Source: Liquidambar formosana
Taxonomy: Eukaryota; Streptophyta; Magnoliopsida; Saxifragales; Altingiaceae
NCBI GenBank assembly: GCA_039720395.1
Contig: CM077828.1
Coordinates: 27,198,717 to 27,262,716 of the forward strand
Reading direction: 5' to 3'
Length of the DNA: 64,000 bases
Part shown: piece after piece, positions 24,124-36,412 of the stretch
How the letters are laid out: every line of letters starts with the position of its first letter
How positions within the stretch are numbered: the stretch's first letter is position 1
Made by a program: the position numbers and the translations under genes
The notes under the pieces: generated by a model
Told to the model about the DNA's origin: nothing
What the model saw: the letters and a program-made list of their open reading frames with translations, nothing else
Databases searched by the model: none

Positions 24124-25883
24124 ATATAATATAATATATATGTGATTATTTCGGTGGTTATACTTATTTCTGTGAAGTGGGTTTTTCAATTTTGTGTGTG
24201 TCCAATTGCTAAATTTGTTGAAGATTAGAATTACGAGTCTATTGTAATGTTGTTTATTGCATCATGACATGCCCATTTCATCTCTCTCTTTCTCTCTCTA
24301 TATATATAGAGAGAGAGAGATTTAATTTAACTAGTTATTCTTAATTTTTTTTTTAATGGGTTTTAGTTATATTGTCATATTGCTAATATGGTGAAGATTC
24401 ATATTTCTCACACAACCTGCGGATTGGCTATTGCTTTATTAAATCAGAATTATAAAGTTTCCTTCTAGAATAGAAAATACTAATATAATAGAAAAGAACT
24501 GTCTTTTCTGTCTACTTTCCCCGGATTGCCTAAAATTCCACCAATTAGTAATCCAAAATATGAGAAATTCCAAGAAAAACCATAACTTCTAGATTGAATG
24601 TGATTGAGCTCAATGTAGCTGAGATGTATTGCCCTCGGTTAGAGCTGGTTAAGTAGAGAAAGATGAGAACTTTACCAGAATTATAAGGGATCATTAATCT
24701 TTAAAGTTCAAACAAACATGCACAAGTGACAAGTCATGCTTTTGTTCTAATTGATGCTATACTTAACAGTTTCAACTAGAAGATGCAATTGAGAAGGAGG
24801 ACTTTCAGGAAGCCGCAAAATTGAAAAAGGCTATTGCAGAAGCTACGTCTAAGGACACAGTGGCTGAAATTATGTCTCAGTTGAAGGTTAGATCAGGAAT
24901 TGAATCGTTGATTGTAAACATGACCCTGCATGCATTCGGCTCCTGATCTGACTTGCTTTTTATTTGCAGAATGCGATAGATGAAGAACGTTACCATGATG
25001 CTTCAAGGTTGTGTAGATATACAGGAAGTGGGCTGGTAATTTTCATGTACTAGCAGTTGTCTTCAATAATTTTTTATTTTTGCATTTGAGTGACCATGCT
25101 TCAAACATATTAGTAAACCCCCATTTTCATATTCCTATGCCAGTGATGCAGACTGTGGGTTGTTTTGCATTTATGTATATGTATGTATATATAAATATTT
25201 ATATTTATATTTATATAATGTAGTAGTTCTTCTTCTTTTCTTCATCTTCTCCTCCTCCCCCTTAACGTTCGCTTTTTTTTTTTTTTTTTTCGTTTTTTTT
25301 TTTTTCAATAATTGACTGGTAAAAAAATATTGTAAAAGCTGAAAAAAATACAAAGATGGGGAAGAGATTGTGGAAGAAATTCTGGATACACCCACTTGGC
25401 TAACAAAGGGAATAAGTCTTTCACTTCTTCTCAAGAAGAGGGAAAAATATCTTTTAAATATTCTCTGTTAACTTGATTTATTATAATTTTTTAATTTTAA
25501 AGAAGTACCCATTAAGAGTTCTTTTTCTTTATTTTCAGGTAGGTTGGTGGGTGGGCTGCTCAAAGGATTCTGATGATCCCTTTGGCAGATTAGTTCGTAT
25601 AACTCCTGGAATGGGCAGATTTGTTGGCAGGAGTTACAGTCCAAGGTAAAAGGATCTTTCAGGTTTTTGTTAATCTCTGATGTACTGGAAAAGGCTAGTG
25701 ATTATTATTTGTAACAGACAGTTGGTCACTGCATCTCCTGGAACTCCACTGTTTGAAATTTTTGTGGTTAAAGATGCTGACAAGACATATGTCATGCAGG
25801 TAATGCACAGATGGTATTTTTAGATTTCAAATTTTTTTGATGTATTCAGTATAGCTTCAAAATTGTGTGTTGAATGTACACAC

Positions 25884-25914
<31 letters not shown>

Positions 25915-28900
25915 AAAGGGAAAGAAAAGAAAAGAATTCAAAGCAGAAAATATATATATATATATATATATATATTGATCTGTCTTGCCAAATATCTGGT
26001 TATGAGTTGATACCTAGCCACCACAACTGAGTTTGATCAGACCCAGTCATTGTGAATACAGTTGGGGCTTGGGCTGTTTCTGAGGACTTGGTTTATGCAG
26101 ACAAATTAGTTAATTAATTATTTTTTTCAGATAGGTAAATTTTAAGTATCCAATAGGCATTCAAGACGAATGAGCTCTGAGATTTGGTGCCAAGGGGTTG
26201 ATTTTTGAATTATTTCTGATAATTACAGTTTTGAATATTTATCAAGGGGTTTAGTGTTGTTATTGGTCTGGGCTAGTTACTTGTTGGACATGTAATGGGC
26301 CAATCTTGACCAGGCTGATTTAAGATAGTAAAAAGGCTATGCAAATTCAAGTCTCTCCCGGCTCAGCCTGCTTTTGGTTTCAAGTGCAGGTCTATCCTGG
26401 TAAGGACAAAATGACGAACTTCAACTTTTTCGCGGAAAGATAGTTTGTACTATTCAATATATATGACAAAAAAGTGCTGGATATTTTCTTGGATAGTCTC
26501 TGAAAGGAAAAAGCCTTCCCAAATGTGGGTCTCGAATATTAAATTTTACCATCCTGATAGTAACTGCCTCAAAGCGTTGACCTGATTGTGTGTATGACCA
26601 TGGTTGGTCTACATACTTAATTTCCCAAACATCCCCTTTGCATGTCTAATATTGTAAATATAACTAGTTTTGGCAGTGCTTAATTGCAACCAATCCTTTC
26701 CTGGCATATTTTCCAATTGGGTCTTGAAATGTTAGCCTACCATGGTCGGGCCTTTTGGGACTTGGCTTGGCTTGGCTTATGCCTCATCTGAAACCATGCT
26801 GGATTTGTTGGTCCATTCACAATTGCCGGATTAGTCGTGCAGTAGTTTCCTTATGCCAAAATATGACACTTAACACCATATTTTATATTTAGTTGGGAAT
26901 TTGGGATATATGCAAAAGATTTGGTATATGATTTAGCAAAAGGACCCCCAACACCATATTTTCTCTTTAGCTGGGATATATGCAAAAGATTTGGTATATG
27001 ATTTAGCAAAAAATAGGAAAAATTCCTAAGGAGTGCGTCCCTTATAGGTCTAATTTGTCGCATTGCCATCAAACTCACACCCCAGATATTCCAACGTCTG
27101 TCCAACAGCAAAGAACTTAAGAGGTGCTAATGTTTTAATTTTAAGAAGCATCTACACTTGGTATTACCTGCCTCATGTCTTTCTTAAGTGGAGTCTCATT
27201 CATTATGTTCTTTCAAGTTTTCCTGCAAACTGCTTGTGACATTGTATCTGTTGACAGGTAGTATACTTGCAGCGAGCCAAAGGAAATTCAACAAGCTCCA
27301 CAAGTTCACCATCCAAATCCGCAAAAGATCCATCCACTCCAGAAACTGAGAATGCAACTATTGTAGACATTCAAGGGAATGAAAGCAAGGCAGAGAAAAG
27401 TGAGGAGAAGGGCTTGAATATTGAGGAAGCAACTGAGGAAGGGATAAAAAGCGTGATAAATTTTCTCAAGGAAAAAATTCCGGGATTGAAAGTTAAAGTC
27501 ATGAACGTTAATGTTACCGACGAAGTAATAGAGGATAGCGATTCAGTGAAGCAGTTGATGCAAGAAGATGATGAAAATACCAGGTCTGATGAGAATTCAG
27601 AAGACGAAGCAGGTAATTTGGATGAGATTGAGCCTGAAGGGGTTGCTATAGGAGCAAGTAGCGATGCAATTGAAGAGGAAAAGAATTTGGATATGAAGCT
27701 TTTTATAGGTGGGGTTTTGCATAATAAGGAGGATGCTCCTACCAAGGATGAGTATGTGCGCATACCAGCTGAAATTAGAGATATTGAGAGAGACTCTTTT
27801 ATACTACATGTTCCTGGGAGAAGCCAAGATCATGATATTGGAGAAGGCAAAGTGTCTAAGGTCAAAGTGGCGGCTATTGCAGCTCAAGGTGTTTCTGAGC
27901 TCATGCCTTCTGAGGTTGCCAAGGCATTTTGGGGTGCGGATAAGGTTTCTTCAAAGGTGAGATTAGATTGACTTACTGCGCTTATTCATGGAAATAAGTT
28001 TCTAACAATTTGAATGATCCAGTTTGGAGAGTTCTGTTTGCTGTCAATTCTGTCAATGAGGCTTGTGAATTGCACTAGGGAAGGGTCCATACTACATTTG
28101 ATAATTAAAGAGAAATGAAAATCAAGAGTCTGTTATCCTTCAAGCAATTTCCATTTATACTTGTATTCATTTTTTGTTATCAAGTTATGTAGTAAATTAC
28201 TTCTGGGTCTTCCTATCCTGCTCAAAATGAGGGTTTTAAAGAATCGTTTCATCATCAATTTCATCAGTCTCTAAATTACAGATTTACTGAAATTTCAAAT
28301 TCTTGGAAATATAAGAAGAGTGAGGTCAAAATTTCAAATTGTGTTGTCCATGAAATGATAGAAGTTAAAAAATTTCCTTGTACCTTTTTTTTTTTTTCCC
28401 AGGTCCTCATCACTTCTAGTTGTCTTGGTATGCTTTTCTTGATGATAAGTTAATCAGTTGCTATCTTTATCCTAGGTTTCTAGAAATGTACGTGAAATTG
28501 TGAAACTTGCGGTTAGTCAGGCACAGAAACGGAACAGACTATCTGAGTTTACAAATTTTAGTCGAATAACTACTTCCAAAAATGATTTAGATCCGTTCGA
28601 TGGTGAGTTTGCTTCTCTCTATTTTTCTTTTCTTATTTCTGATTCATGCGATAAATAATTTTTTTGAGGATGAGAGACTGCTGGATGAAGTGTAGGCCTG
28701 TATGTTGGTGCATTTGGACCTTATGGCACTGAGGTGGTCCAATTGAGGCGTAAATTTGGTCACTGGAATGGTTCGGATGACGCAGACAAGTCTTCAGATG
28801 TGGAGTTCTTTGAATATGTTGAGGCAGTAAAGCTAACAGGGGATCTAAATGTTCCGGCTGGCCAGGTTTATAGCTTCTCCTTTTTGGTAGCTATTGTGGT

Positions 28901-29130
28901 TTACATTATTGTATGCAATGATCTTTATTTGATTTGCACATGACAGGAAATTGTATACTGATCAATATGTTTTCCGGTTTTATAGGTAACATTTCGTGCT
29001 AAAATTGGGAAAGGAAATCGCATACCCAACCGTGGGATGTATCCAGATGAACTAGGAGTGGTAATTATGATTGCAATTGGATATATTCCTCTCTCTCTCT
29101 CTCTCTCTTTCTATATATATAAATATATCG

Positions 29131-29176
<46 letters not shown>

Positions 29177-30465
29177 TGTGTTTGTGAGTGTTTCCCTGTT
29201 TTTTCTTTGTTCTGACACTGAATACAATAGGGTAGTTGTTTTGTTTTTAAATGCTTAGAAATCACCAGATATTGAACTCTTTATATTGAACTCATCAACT
29301 AACAAATTTGAATATTTTTTCCTGAACCTTGAAATCTGGAACATTCTTAGACTGTGTTTGCCACTATGAAAGAGTACCGTTGAAACTGTTTTTAGAAGAT
29401 TTTAGCCATTCCCTTATATGGAAAATCAAGAAAGTTGATGCTTTGCCGAAAGGAAAATTTATAGTTGTCCAATGGGAAAATGTCATCCTTTCTTTGTGGA
29501 AGTCATTTTTGGTAAAATAGGCTAGCTACATATGACTCATTCATATTGTGTTATGCATTAATCCAAAAAATAATGTCATACCATATTTACCACACTAGCC
29601 TCCCTGGACACCATTTGTACATGCTTAATCAGGACATCAGTAGCTTTTATTATATTTTGTCCCCTTCTTTTTCTATACATAAGACCTCATATCCATGTTT
29701 GATAGTGACTTCCACCATATGTCGATAGTTGTAATCCATTCTTATATAGTTTTTCTTTGAGATTGCCCTGTTAAGAACCTTGTATGATTGTATTCATTGC
29801 AGACCCCAGCCTGTGTTATGTCTCTTGTTACATAGATCCTTTGCTTTAATGAAATCATTGTTTATTTTAGTGGGAGGATACAATCCTTTCCTTCCTTTTT
29901 TGATCCAAAGGATACAACTAGTTACTCAAAAATGCGAAAACAGTGATGGCACTTGGCAACAAATAGCATGACATTCAACACCAGAGTTACAATCATATGT
30001 GCAGACAGGTAGCTTTAGAATGAGGTGCTAGAGTTGCAACATCATTGACCAATTGTATTGAATTTATTGAAATATCTTAGGGTCTTCAAATTTGTTTGCC
30101 TAGGATTTTCCAGTACATGGCCACTGATGGTAGAAGCTCTTTCTCCAGGTTGCAAGTTGCAAAGGTCAAGGAAGAATAGCAGAATTTGGTTTCCGAAATC
30201 CACAATGGGTTGATGGTGAACTTCTCCAACTCAGTGGCAAGGTAATGAATCTAGTCCGGATGTTGGCAAGAATCCCTTTCTATACTGATGTGAGTCGTAA
30301 GTTGCATTCTGAATTTGTAGTTTTTACTTTGCATTAACTTTCCCTATTGATGGATATATTTAGGGCATGGGGCCATACGTTCGAGGTGCAGATCTTGGTT
30401 TCCTTTATGTCGTCCCTGAGCAAAGTTTCCTTGTGTTGTTTAACCGTTTGAAACTACCTGACTGA
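23744..30465 (+). CDS. EX2: EXECUTER 2, chloroplast singlet-oxygen signalling protein
   Basis: Eleven coding exons: 23744-24061, 24770-24886, 24970-25035, 25539-25645, 25718-25799, 27258-27956, 28476-28602, 28696-28865, 28986-29060, 30149-30241, 30364-30465; all GT-AG, 651 residues (Arabidopsis EX2, At1g27510, is about 652). Residues 1 to about 85 are a Ser/Asn-rich plastid transit peptide. A UvrB/UvrC-type helical motif spans about 107-140 ([20 protein letters not shown]). An acidic variable region fills exon 6. The C-terminal EXECUTER domain carries [13 protein letters not shown] (506-518), [11 protein letters not shown] and [26 protein letters not shown] and the C-terminus match EX2 rather than EX1. 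EXECUTER proteins relay singlet oxygen signals from the grana margin and are FtsH2 substrates (established). Trp607 aligns with the oxidised Trp643 of EX1, and Trp529 lies where EX2 Trp530 is reported. No defects seen. Confidence 0.96.
24079..24141. repeat. CT-then-AT microsatellite in EX2 intron 1
   Basis: A CT run followed by an AT run and AATAT repeats just inside the intron. A second tract at about 24282-24321 reads CT, then TA, then GA, which makes it self-complementary and able to fold into a hairpin. Confidence 0.85.
25886..25917. repeat. Poly-C/poly-A tract in EX2 intron 5
   Basis: About 19 C followed by about 13 A, the complement of the T/G junctions seen elsewhere. A TA dinucleotide run follows at about 25950-25974. 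Confidence 0.85.
26872..27010 (+). repeat. Direct duplication in EX2 intron 5
   Basis: Copies at 26872-26941 and 26950-27010 share AACACCATATTTT and the block GGGATATATGCAAAAGATTT followed by GGTATATGATTTAGCAAAA. The second copy lacks about 9 bases. It is a local duplication with no transposon ends seen. Confidence 0.85.
29089..29172. repeat. CT microsatellites in EX2 intron 9
   Basis: Two CT runs (about 29089-29108 and 29135-29172) are separated by a TATATATAAATATA stretch. Confidence 0.85.
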
Positions 30466-32776
30466 GCAACATAGTTATCATCTTTCTTAACCTGACACTA
30501 TTTCACTACGGCAGTGAGACATGCAAGCATCTTTAAGATGAGAAGAGCACTTCTGCTGATGGTGTTTTTGAAAAGATGGCATATGAACCCTCAGCCCTAC
30601 AATGTAAGCACTTGTCTGTGCAGTTTATCTTTTTCTATCTGCATATTCAACTGTTTTTATTTTTTTTAAAATGTATATCAGTTTTGTTTACCAGCCAAAT
30701 ATAGAGTGACAAGTTTATGAGCTGCAAAGTTACTGAAATTTCATGCGCGGCTTTAAGTTTTGCTAGTTTTTCTTGGTGTGGATTATCAAAAAAAAAGAAA
30801 AAAGAAAAGGATTATCGAAAAAAGTCTCTTGGTGTGATTTTTATAATCGATTGCAAGTATTGTATGCATTGAAGAACCTAATTACCAGCTTAAACTGTAC
30901 CCATCAATGATGAATATGAGCTTTCCATTATGATGGGGTTGGGCAACACAGAATCCTCCTCGATTCGGTAATTTTGGGCCCTATGATGTTTAGATTATAT
31001 TGTAGATGCATGTGCATTATATATATCATGTTTTCTTGAACAACTTTTGATCTATCGACAATTCAACATTGTAACTATGCTTATCATGATCAAGTTTAAT
31101 ACTAATACTTAGGATTAAGGGTATCCATAGGTGAGTAGTCTTTCTTTAATCTGGGTAATATGGGAAGGGGAAAAAGTCACAAGACCACACGTCGGCATGA
31201 CTAAATAGAAGTGATTATTTAGTTACATGCTTTTAAAATTGAAATATCAAAAGAAAAGCAGAAAGCGACACTTGTAGTGGCTCCTCAAAGTAAGAAAGTG
31301 AAATTTCTTGTGGTTTCTTTTGTTTTGAAGGCATTAAAGACAGATCATATAATGCACCCAAAAAGAAAAAAGGAAAAAAAAAAGACGGATCATATTGAAC
31401 TCATGAGTGTGAGAGAGAGAGAGAGAATGTGATGCTTTTCTTGTTTCTTTAGGTATATACTCTTGCAATCCAGATCATTTAGAGTGGAGGGGTAAGATCC
31501 CTTATCTGATAGGTTCCTTGCTATGGTTGTTTTATGTCTGTGAGAGGTGTCATCTACAACAGAGTAAGTAGAACCTGTCTAGTGGAAGAAAAATTAAAAA
31601 GTTGGGAGGAATCTATGCCTTTAGACTTTATACTAGGGAAAGCCCACCTTCAAAGGAACCCAAAAGTATTTTCTGCTTTATCATAGCGTCTCCATTGATT
31701 TTTGGACCCACAGAAATAAAAAATAAAAAACCAAAGAAACAAAAAGAAGTTTTCATTCTTATGATTAAGATGTGCTGCTATGTGTACTCGACTTTTTAGC
31801 TTCTTGTCCTCCACAAGGGACGATCATAACTACATACAGCCTGGTCTTAGCATTAGCACAGCATGTGCAGGGGACATCCTCATTCTCTGATTGTCCTGCC
31901 TAAGGTGTTTTATGCATTTTGCATGGGATTTTGTCATGGTTGAAAGCAAAGTAGATTTTTTTTTTTTTTTTTTTTGGTTTTTTTTTTTTTGGGGGGGGGG
32001 GGGGGGTGTTGGGTATGGGAAATTGAGATTATACTGTTAATTAAGGAAACCATATGAGTTTGAAGGCGAGGAGGAAAATCAGTGGAAAATAGCAAGAGTA
32101 GTGGATTGGTAAGAATTAATGAGACTGAAAACGTGTGTTACCATTTAGACAAAGTATATATACATTTTACCATGGGTATCACTTATTGTTGCCCTTGTGA
32201 GCCATTGGTACTTTGAAAACTAAGCTTGATGAATTGGCATTTTGTTTTGCACGTTTACTATTGAAATTTCATTTCATTTTATTTTATTTTTATTCTCTTC
32301 GATTCCGGTCAAACAAACATGCTATTAGGGTAGGTGGGTTTAAAGTGTATGTCTTGAAAGCTACGTTGAGTTTTAATGAGCTTCAAATTCTTGAATTTTG
32401 AAAGAAAAGCATCAAATCTTAATCAAAGAGCTCTAAAACTATTTTTATTTATTTAAGTTATTTTATTTTATTTTTGGTTATATGAGAATATCCAAGCTTT
32501 TAACTCCACTAATGTTATAGACATAGTCAATGTTATTAGTCACTCTATATTGATATTATCAGAGATAAATCGTATTGTACTAACCAAAAAAAAAAAAAAA
32601 AAAAAAATGATTTGAGACAATCATAGTGTTTACAAAAGAGCAAAGCTATTCTTATAGAATCCTCCTTTTTCTTTTTTGTTTGGTACTTTGGTTCCCCAAT
32701 TTCCATACGAAAAAGTTGTTACATAGGATTAATGACAAATCATTTTGTCTTAAATTACATCGCAAATTTATCTAGT
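30466..32776. other. Intergenic between EX2 and the CASP-like gene
   Basis: EX2 3' flank followed by AT-rich DNA. A T/G compound tract lies at 31956-32006 (T, short interruption, T, then 16 G), a GA run near 31412-31425, and an A run near 32585-32607. No gene or transposon termini recognised. Confidence 0.5.
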
Positions 32777-33141
32777 TAAACGACGCCGTTTTCTTCTTAG
32801 GCCACAGAATCTCACCACTTTGTTGCAGTGCAGGTCCACAGTGTGTGTTTGTCTAGAGTGTAGCGCCCCTCCACACCGGCACACCGAAGTAACCAGTAAC
32901 TGATCGACATATAATGCACTTTGGGAACTTAGTTTTCCACGTGGCAAGTAAGTATTCGTCACCTAGTGGTAAACAATATGCGGTGTCGGCACCAGATATA
33001 AGTACTTCTTAGTAGTGAAACCCATCAATTCCATTCCACGTGGCGCTGTCTTTAAAGTTGTTTGCTTTTTCTTTCACTTTCTTTTCCGAGGCCCCAAACA
33101 CAAGCCTTTCTTTACTTCTTTAAAAGAGAAACTGCGAGAAA
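32777..33141 (+). promoter_or_regulatory. CASP-like gene promoter with two identical G-boxes
   Basis: Identical CCACGTGGC sites lie at 32937-32945 and 33036-33044; CACGTG cores are bound by bZIP and bHLH factors and act as ABA- or light-response elements (established). A palindromic AAACGACGCCGTTT is at about 32777-32790, and a GATATAAG TATA-like box near 32995. The ATG follows at 33142. Confidence 0.65.
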
Positions 33142-34441
33142 ATGGAAGACCAAGAAAACCATACAATGAAGAAATCAAAGCCCGAGTTACAACCGATTCA
33201 GAATCGGATTCTCATGGAGGAGTTACCTCACTCTCCCCTCCGATCCCATTCCCCTCTCCGCTCCGACGAACCTGAGCCGCCTGACTCCGCGCTGGAAAAG
33301 TCTCAGTCCAAGGCGCTCGTCGCCGTTGACAAGTACTATCCATACTCGCCCCAGTTATCTCCTCTCTCGCAGCAACCAAAACCGCCATCAACGCCGCCGG
33401 AAAATACGAATTCTGCAGCGGCGGCGGCGAAGTTACCGACTCCGGTGATGGTGTTCAATCGTTCCGTACGGGAGGAGTTGGCTGCGGCGGTGACGAAGGT
33501 CGGTCACGCCGGCGGAGGAGTTGGTGGTGGTGGGGGAGATGGTTTTAGCGGCGGCCGAGGGATGGAGGATGGGGGAGGGGAGAGGAAATCGGCGAGGACG
33601 GTGGAGTCGATATTGAGGAGATCGAAGATGGAGCATATGGTGACGAGGGCGAGCTTAGGGTTTAGGGTTTGTGAGGTGGTGTTGTGTTTGATTTCATTCT
33701 CGGTTATGGCGGCAGATAAGACCCAGGGTTGGAGTGGTGATTCCTTTGATCGCTATAAAGAGTATAGGTCAGTCTTCTCTTCCACATTATTTTCCCCATA
33801 TGCGTATTTGTTTTTGCTTATTCATCGTTTTTTATGGAACTCATTCATTCCTAATAGACACAACATTTGAAAACAAAGTTGGTTGCTTTAGGCTCTCTTT
33901 TCTATTTCCAACCAAGCAACAAGGATGAGGCATCCAGTTTTGCCATATGTCCTCAATCATTGACACACCGTTCATTACCATCTGTATTGATGACTCTTCT
34001 GCTTACTTGATGACTCTTCTGCTTTGAAATTAGGCCATGTTTGTTTAGCTAGGGTGGAATGGAATCGCATTCCAATTCATTCCAAACAGTGTGTTTGGAT
34101 GAGGTAATTTAAACGGGATTGGAATCAAACAGCATGTTTGGACAGCCATTTCAAATCCCTTTCCAATCCAGACAGCTTCAAGCATGGAATCAGATTTCAT
34201 TCCCATCCATTCCATTCCAGCTAAATAAACATGGCCTTAACTCTCTTCTCTACAAGGAGAGATTTGAGTTAGCAGAGAGTCTGTTTCTTGTACTACTTGA
34301 AATTGGAATCCCATTCAAAACCCCTTATTTCTATGGTGCGAAATACACCATATTAGAATATAAGTTTACTTCATAGCCTTTCCAAAAATATTATTGTAGT
34401 TCTATGTTACAAGGACATGGGTATGGGTGTCCCTTTTCTCT

Positions 34442-34484
<43 letters not shown>

Positions 34485-36412
34485 ACGTAGGATAAAATGA
34501 TGTATTTGCTGCCAGCCTCCCAAGGAGACTTTAGAAATCTCATAGTCATTACTTTGATTTTCTATTGTTGTATTTGCTGCCAGCCTTCTTAAATCAACAA
34601 CATATTTTGGAATGCTGATTTTTCTGCTACATCGGTATTGTAGATTTGGTCAAAATAATTGCTATGTAATTGATTAAAATTATTTGAAGATGACTGGATG
34701 ATGCCAGTATGCACCATGACTGCACTGGGTTTTTTTTTTTTCCTCTTCCCTTCTTTTCATCTTTTGAGAGTTTTGATGCCATGATAAAGTTCATTTGATG
34801 ACAGGTATTGTTTATCCGTGACTGTTATTGCCTTTGTGTATTCGGGATTTCAAGCCTTTGATCTAGCCTACCATTTGATCAAAGGGAAACACGTGATCCA
34901 ACACCACCTTCGTAGTCACTTCGATTTCTTCATGGACCAGGCAAGTATATCAACTTAAGGATTAAATTATCTATACCATATATCATGCTGGTGATGCTCA
35001 TATTCATTATAGTGTTGTTTACACAGTCACCCCTTCTGGACTACAATAATTTAGCTTTATTTGTGGCTTTGTTGGATGTGTCCCCTACTCCCCTCAGGTT
35101 CAGGGTTCTATAGTTCAGTTTTTCAGTCACATCACGCCATAATAGGTTATGGAGATGCTTGCTCATTGTTTCACCAGAAACAGGTGAACAACCTTTGCAA
35201 TCGATGTTTTGGTGAAATGATGAGTATGTTGTTCCCTGCTGTACTTAGTTGTCGCACATTGTGATTATGAACTATGAATTCCATGAATTTGAAGTTGACT
35301 TGAAATCCTACACCAGGGGGATTATAATTCATTTGTTCATTGGGTCTATCCCTCTATGGTATTAACAATAAAAAAGACATGGATGTCGTGTATCTGGCTA
35401 GGTCTTTAGTGTTCATCTGTAGTTGTAAACGTTCAATGGGCCACCATATAATTTGGATCACACCCTTTGACGGGTGACATTGGTCACTCATGGCTGAGAG
35501 TTTGCGTTTGTTTAGTGGTCTGATTTGTCTGATTTTGGTCTTAGAAAGTGCATGATGGGGCGATAATTATAAAATTGATAGTTCTGTCTGGATTTGTCTG
35601 GCTGATGAAGCAACTCTAGAGCTCTTGTATATGGGTTCACGCTGAATGGACTTTGTACATGATATTCCATGCACATGGGTTTATTTGCTGTGTGCCTGTC
35701 TCTTAGGTTCAGTCTCTAACGGGCATGCTGTCAAACATCCTTAGGGAAGCTTGTTCAAATGTTTGCACCATCCCTTTACATCCAACACATGCTATAAGCA
35801 TCGTAAGAGTATGGGACACTTCAGGCTGTTCAGGGTACCAAAAAAACTATTCAACTGAGAGTGGGCTTGGTCTTTGCCCAGCACCCCTCTCTTCCCCTTT
35901 TGCCCCCTTCTCCTGCATGCTTTTTTTTTTTGGGGGGGGGGTGGTTGTGGTGAAGTAGAAGTTCAGCCCTCTTTTTGGCTTGTAATTGGTATTGGGTATG
36001 CTACAAAGTTCTCAAGTACAATTTAATTGCCTTTAGGTTCAAATTGGCGGTCAACATATATACTTATGTGTACACACGCACACAGAGTTAGCACTAGGGT
36101 TTGATTTTAGAAAATGGGTTGGGCCTGAGTTTTTAGGCACAATCTCAACATTGTACTTTGAAGTTTTTGTGTACATGTACTGACTGGGAATGCTGTGCTT
36201 TTTTATACAACTGGCAGATACTGGCATATCTTTTGATATCAGCATCATCATCAGCAGCCACCCGGGTCGATGACTGGCAATCAAACTGGGGAAAGGATGA
36301 GTTCACAGAGATGGCTAGTGCTTCGGTTGGGATGGCCTTTCTAGCTTTTGCTGCGTTCGCCTTTAGCTCCCTCATATCCGGTTACAACTTCTTCATGGGC
36401 AACTCTGCTTGA
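33142..36412 (+). CDS. CASP-like membrane protein, subfamily 4A type
   Basis: Three coding exons, 33142-33767, 34805-34940 and 36218-36412, giving 318 residues. Intron 1 is GT-AG. Intron 2 has a GC donor (CAG|GCAAGT) and an AG acceptor; the reading frame and family alignment ([19 protein letters not shown]) require this join. Residues 1 to about 165 are a long polar Pro/Ser/Gly-rich cytoplasmic region with poly-Ala and Gly-rich runs, usual for CASPL4A. Four transmembrane segments follow (about 170-191, 211-232, 255-270, 288-310), with Arg175 in the first and Asp272 after the third, the conserved charged pair of the CASP/MARVEL group. CASP proteins build membrane scaffolds such as the Casparian strip domain; the role of this subfamily is less clear. 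Intron 1 holds a Tourist MITE. Confidence 0.92.
34033..34236. mobile_element. Tourist-like (PIF/Harbinger) MITE in CASP-like intron 1
   Basis: 204 bp. The ends GGCCATGTTTGTTTAGCT and AGCTAAATAAACATGGCC are inverted repeats, and inverted similarity continues through GGAATGGAAT blocks. The 3-bp target duplication TTA lies on both sides (34030-34032, 34237-34239), the hallmark of Tourist elements. Confidence 0.9.
34446..34483. repeat. Long poly-T tract in CASP-like intron 1
   Basis: About 38 T in a row, followed by GACGTAGG. It could be the tail of a minus-strand retroelement, but no body was recognised. Confidence 0.8.

Noticed and set aside
24062..24124. EX2 exon 1 read-through into a CT/AT repeat
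   Set aside because: A GT donor at 24062 joins in phase to the UvrB/C-motif exon; the read-through encodes only Ser-Leu and Tyr-Ile repeats.
33433..33636. Arg/His/Pro-rich minus-strand frame
   Set aside because: Antisense to CASP-like exon 1, whose GC-rich codons leave other frames open.
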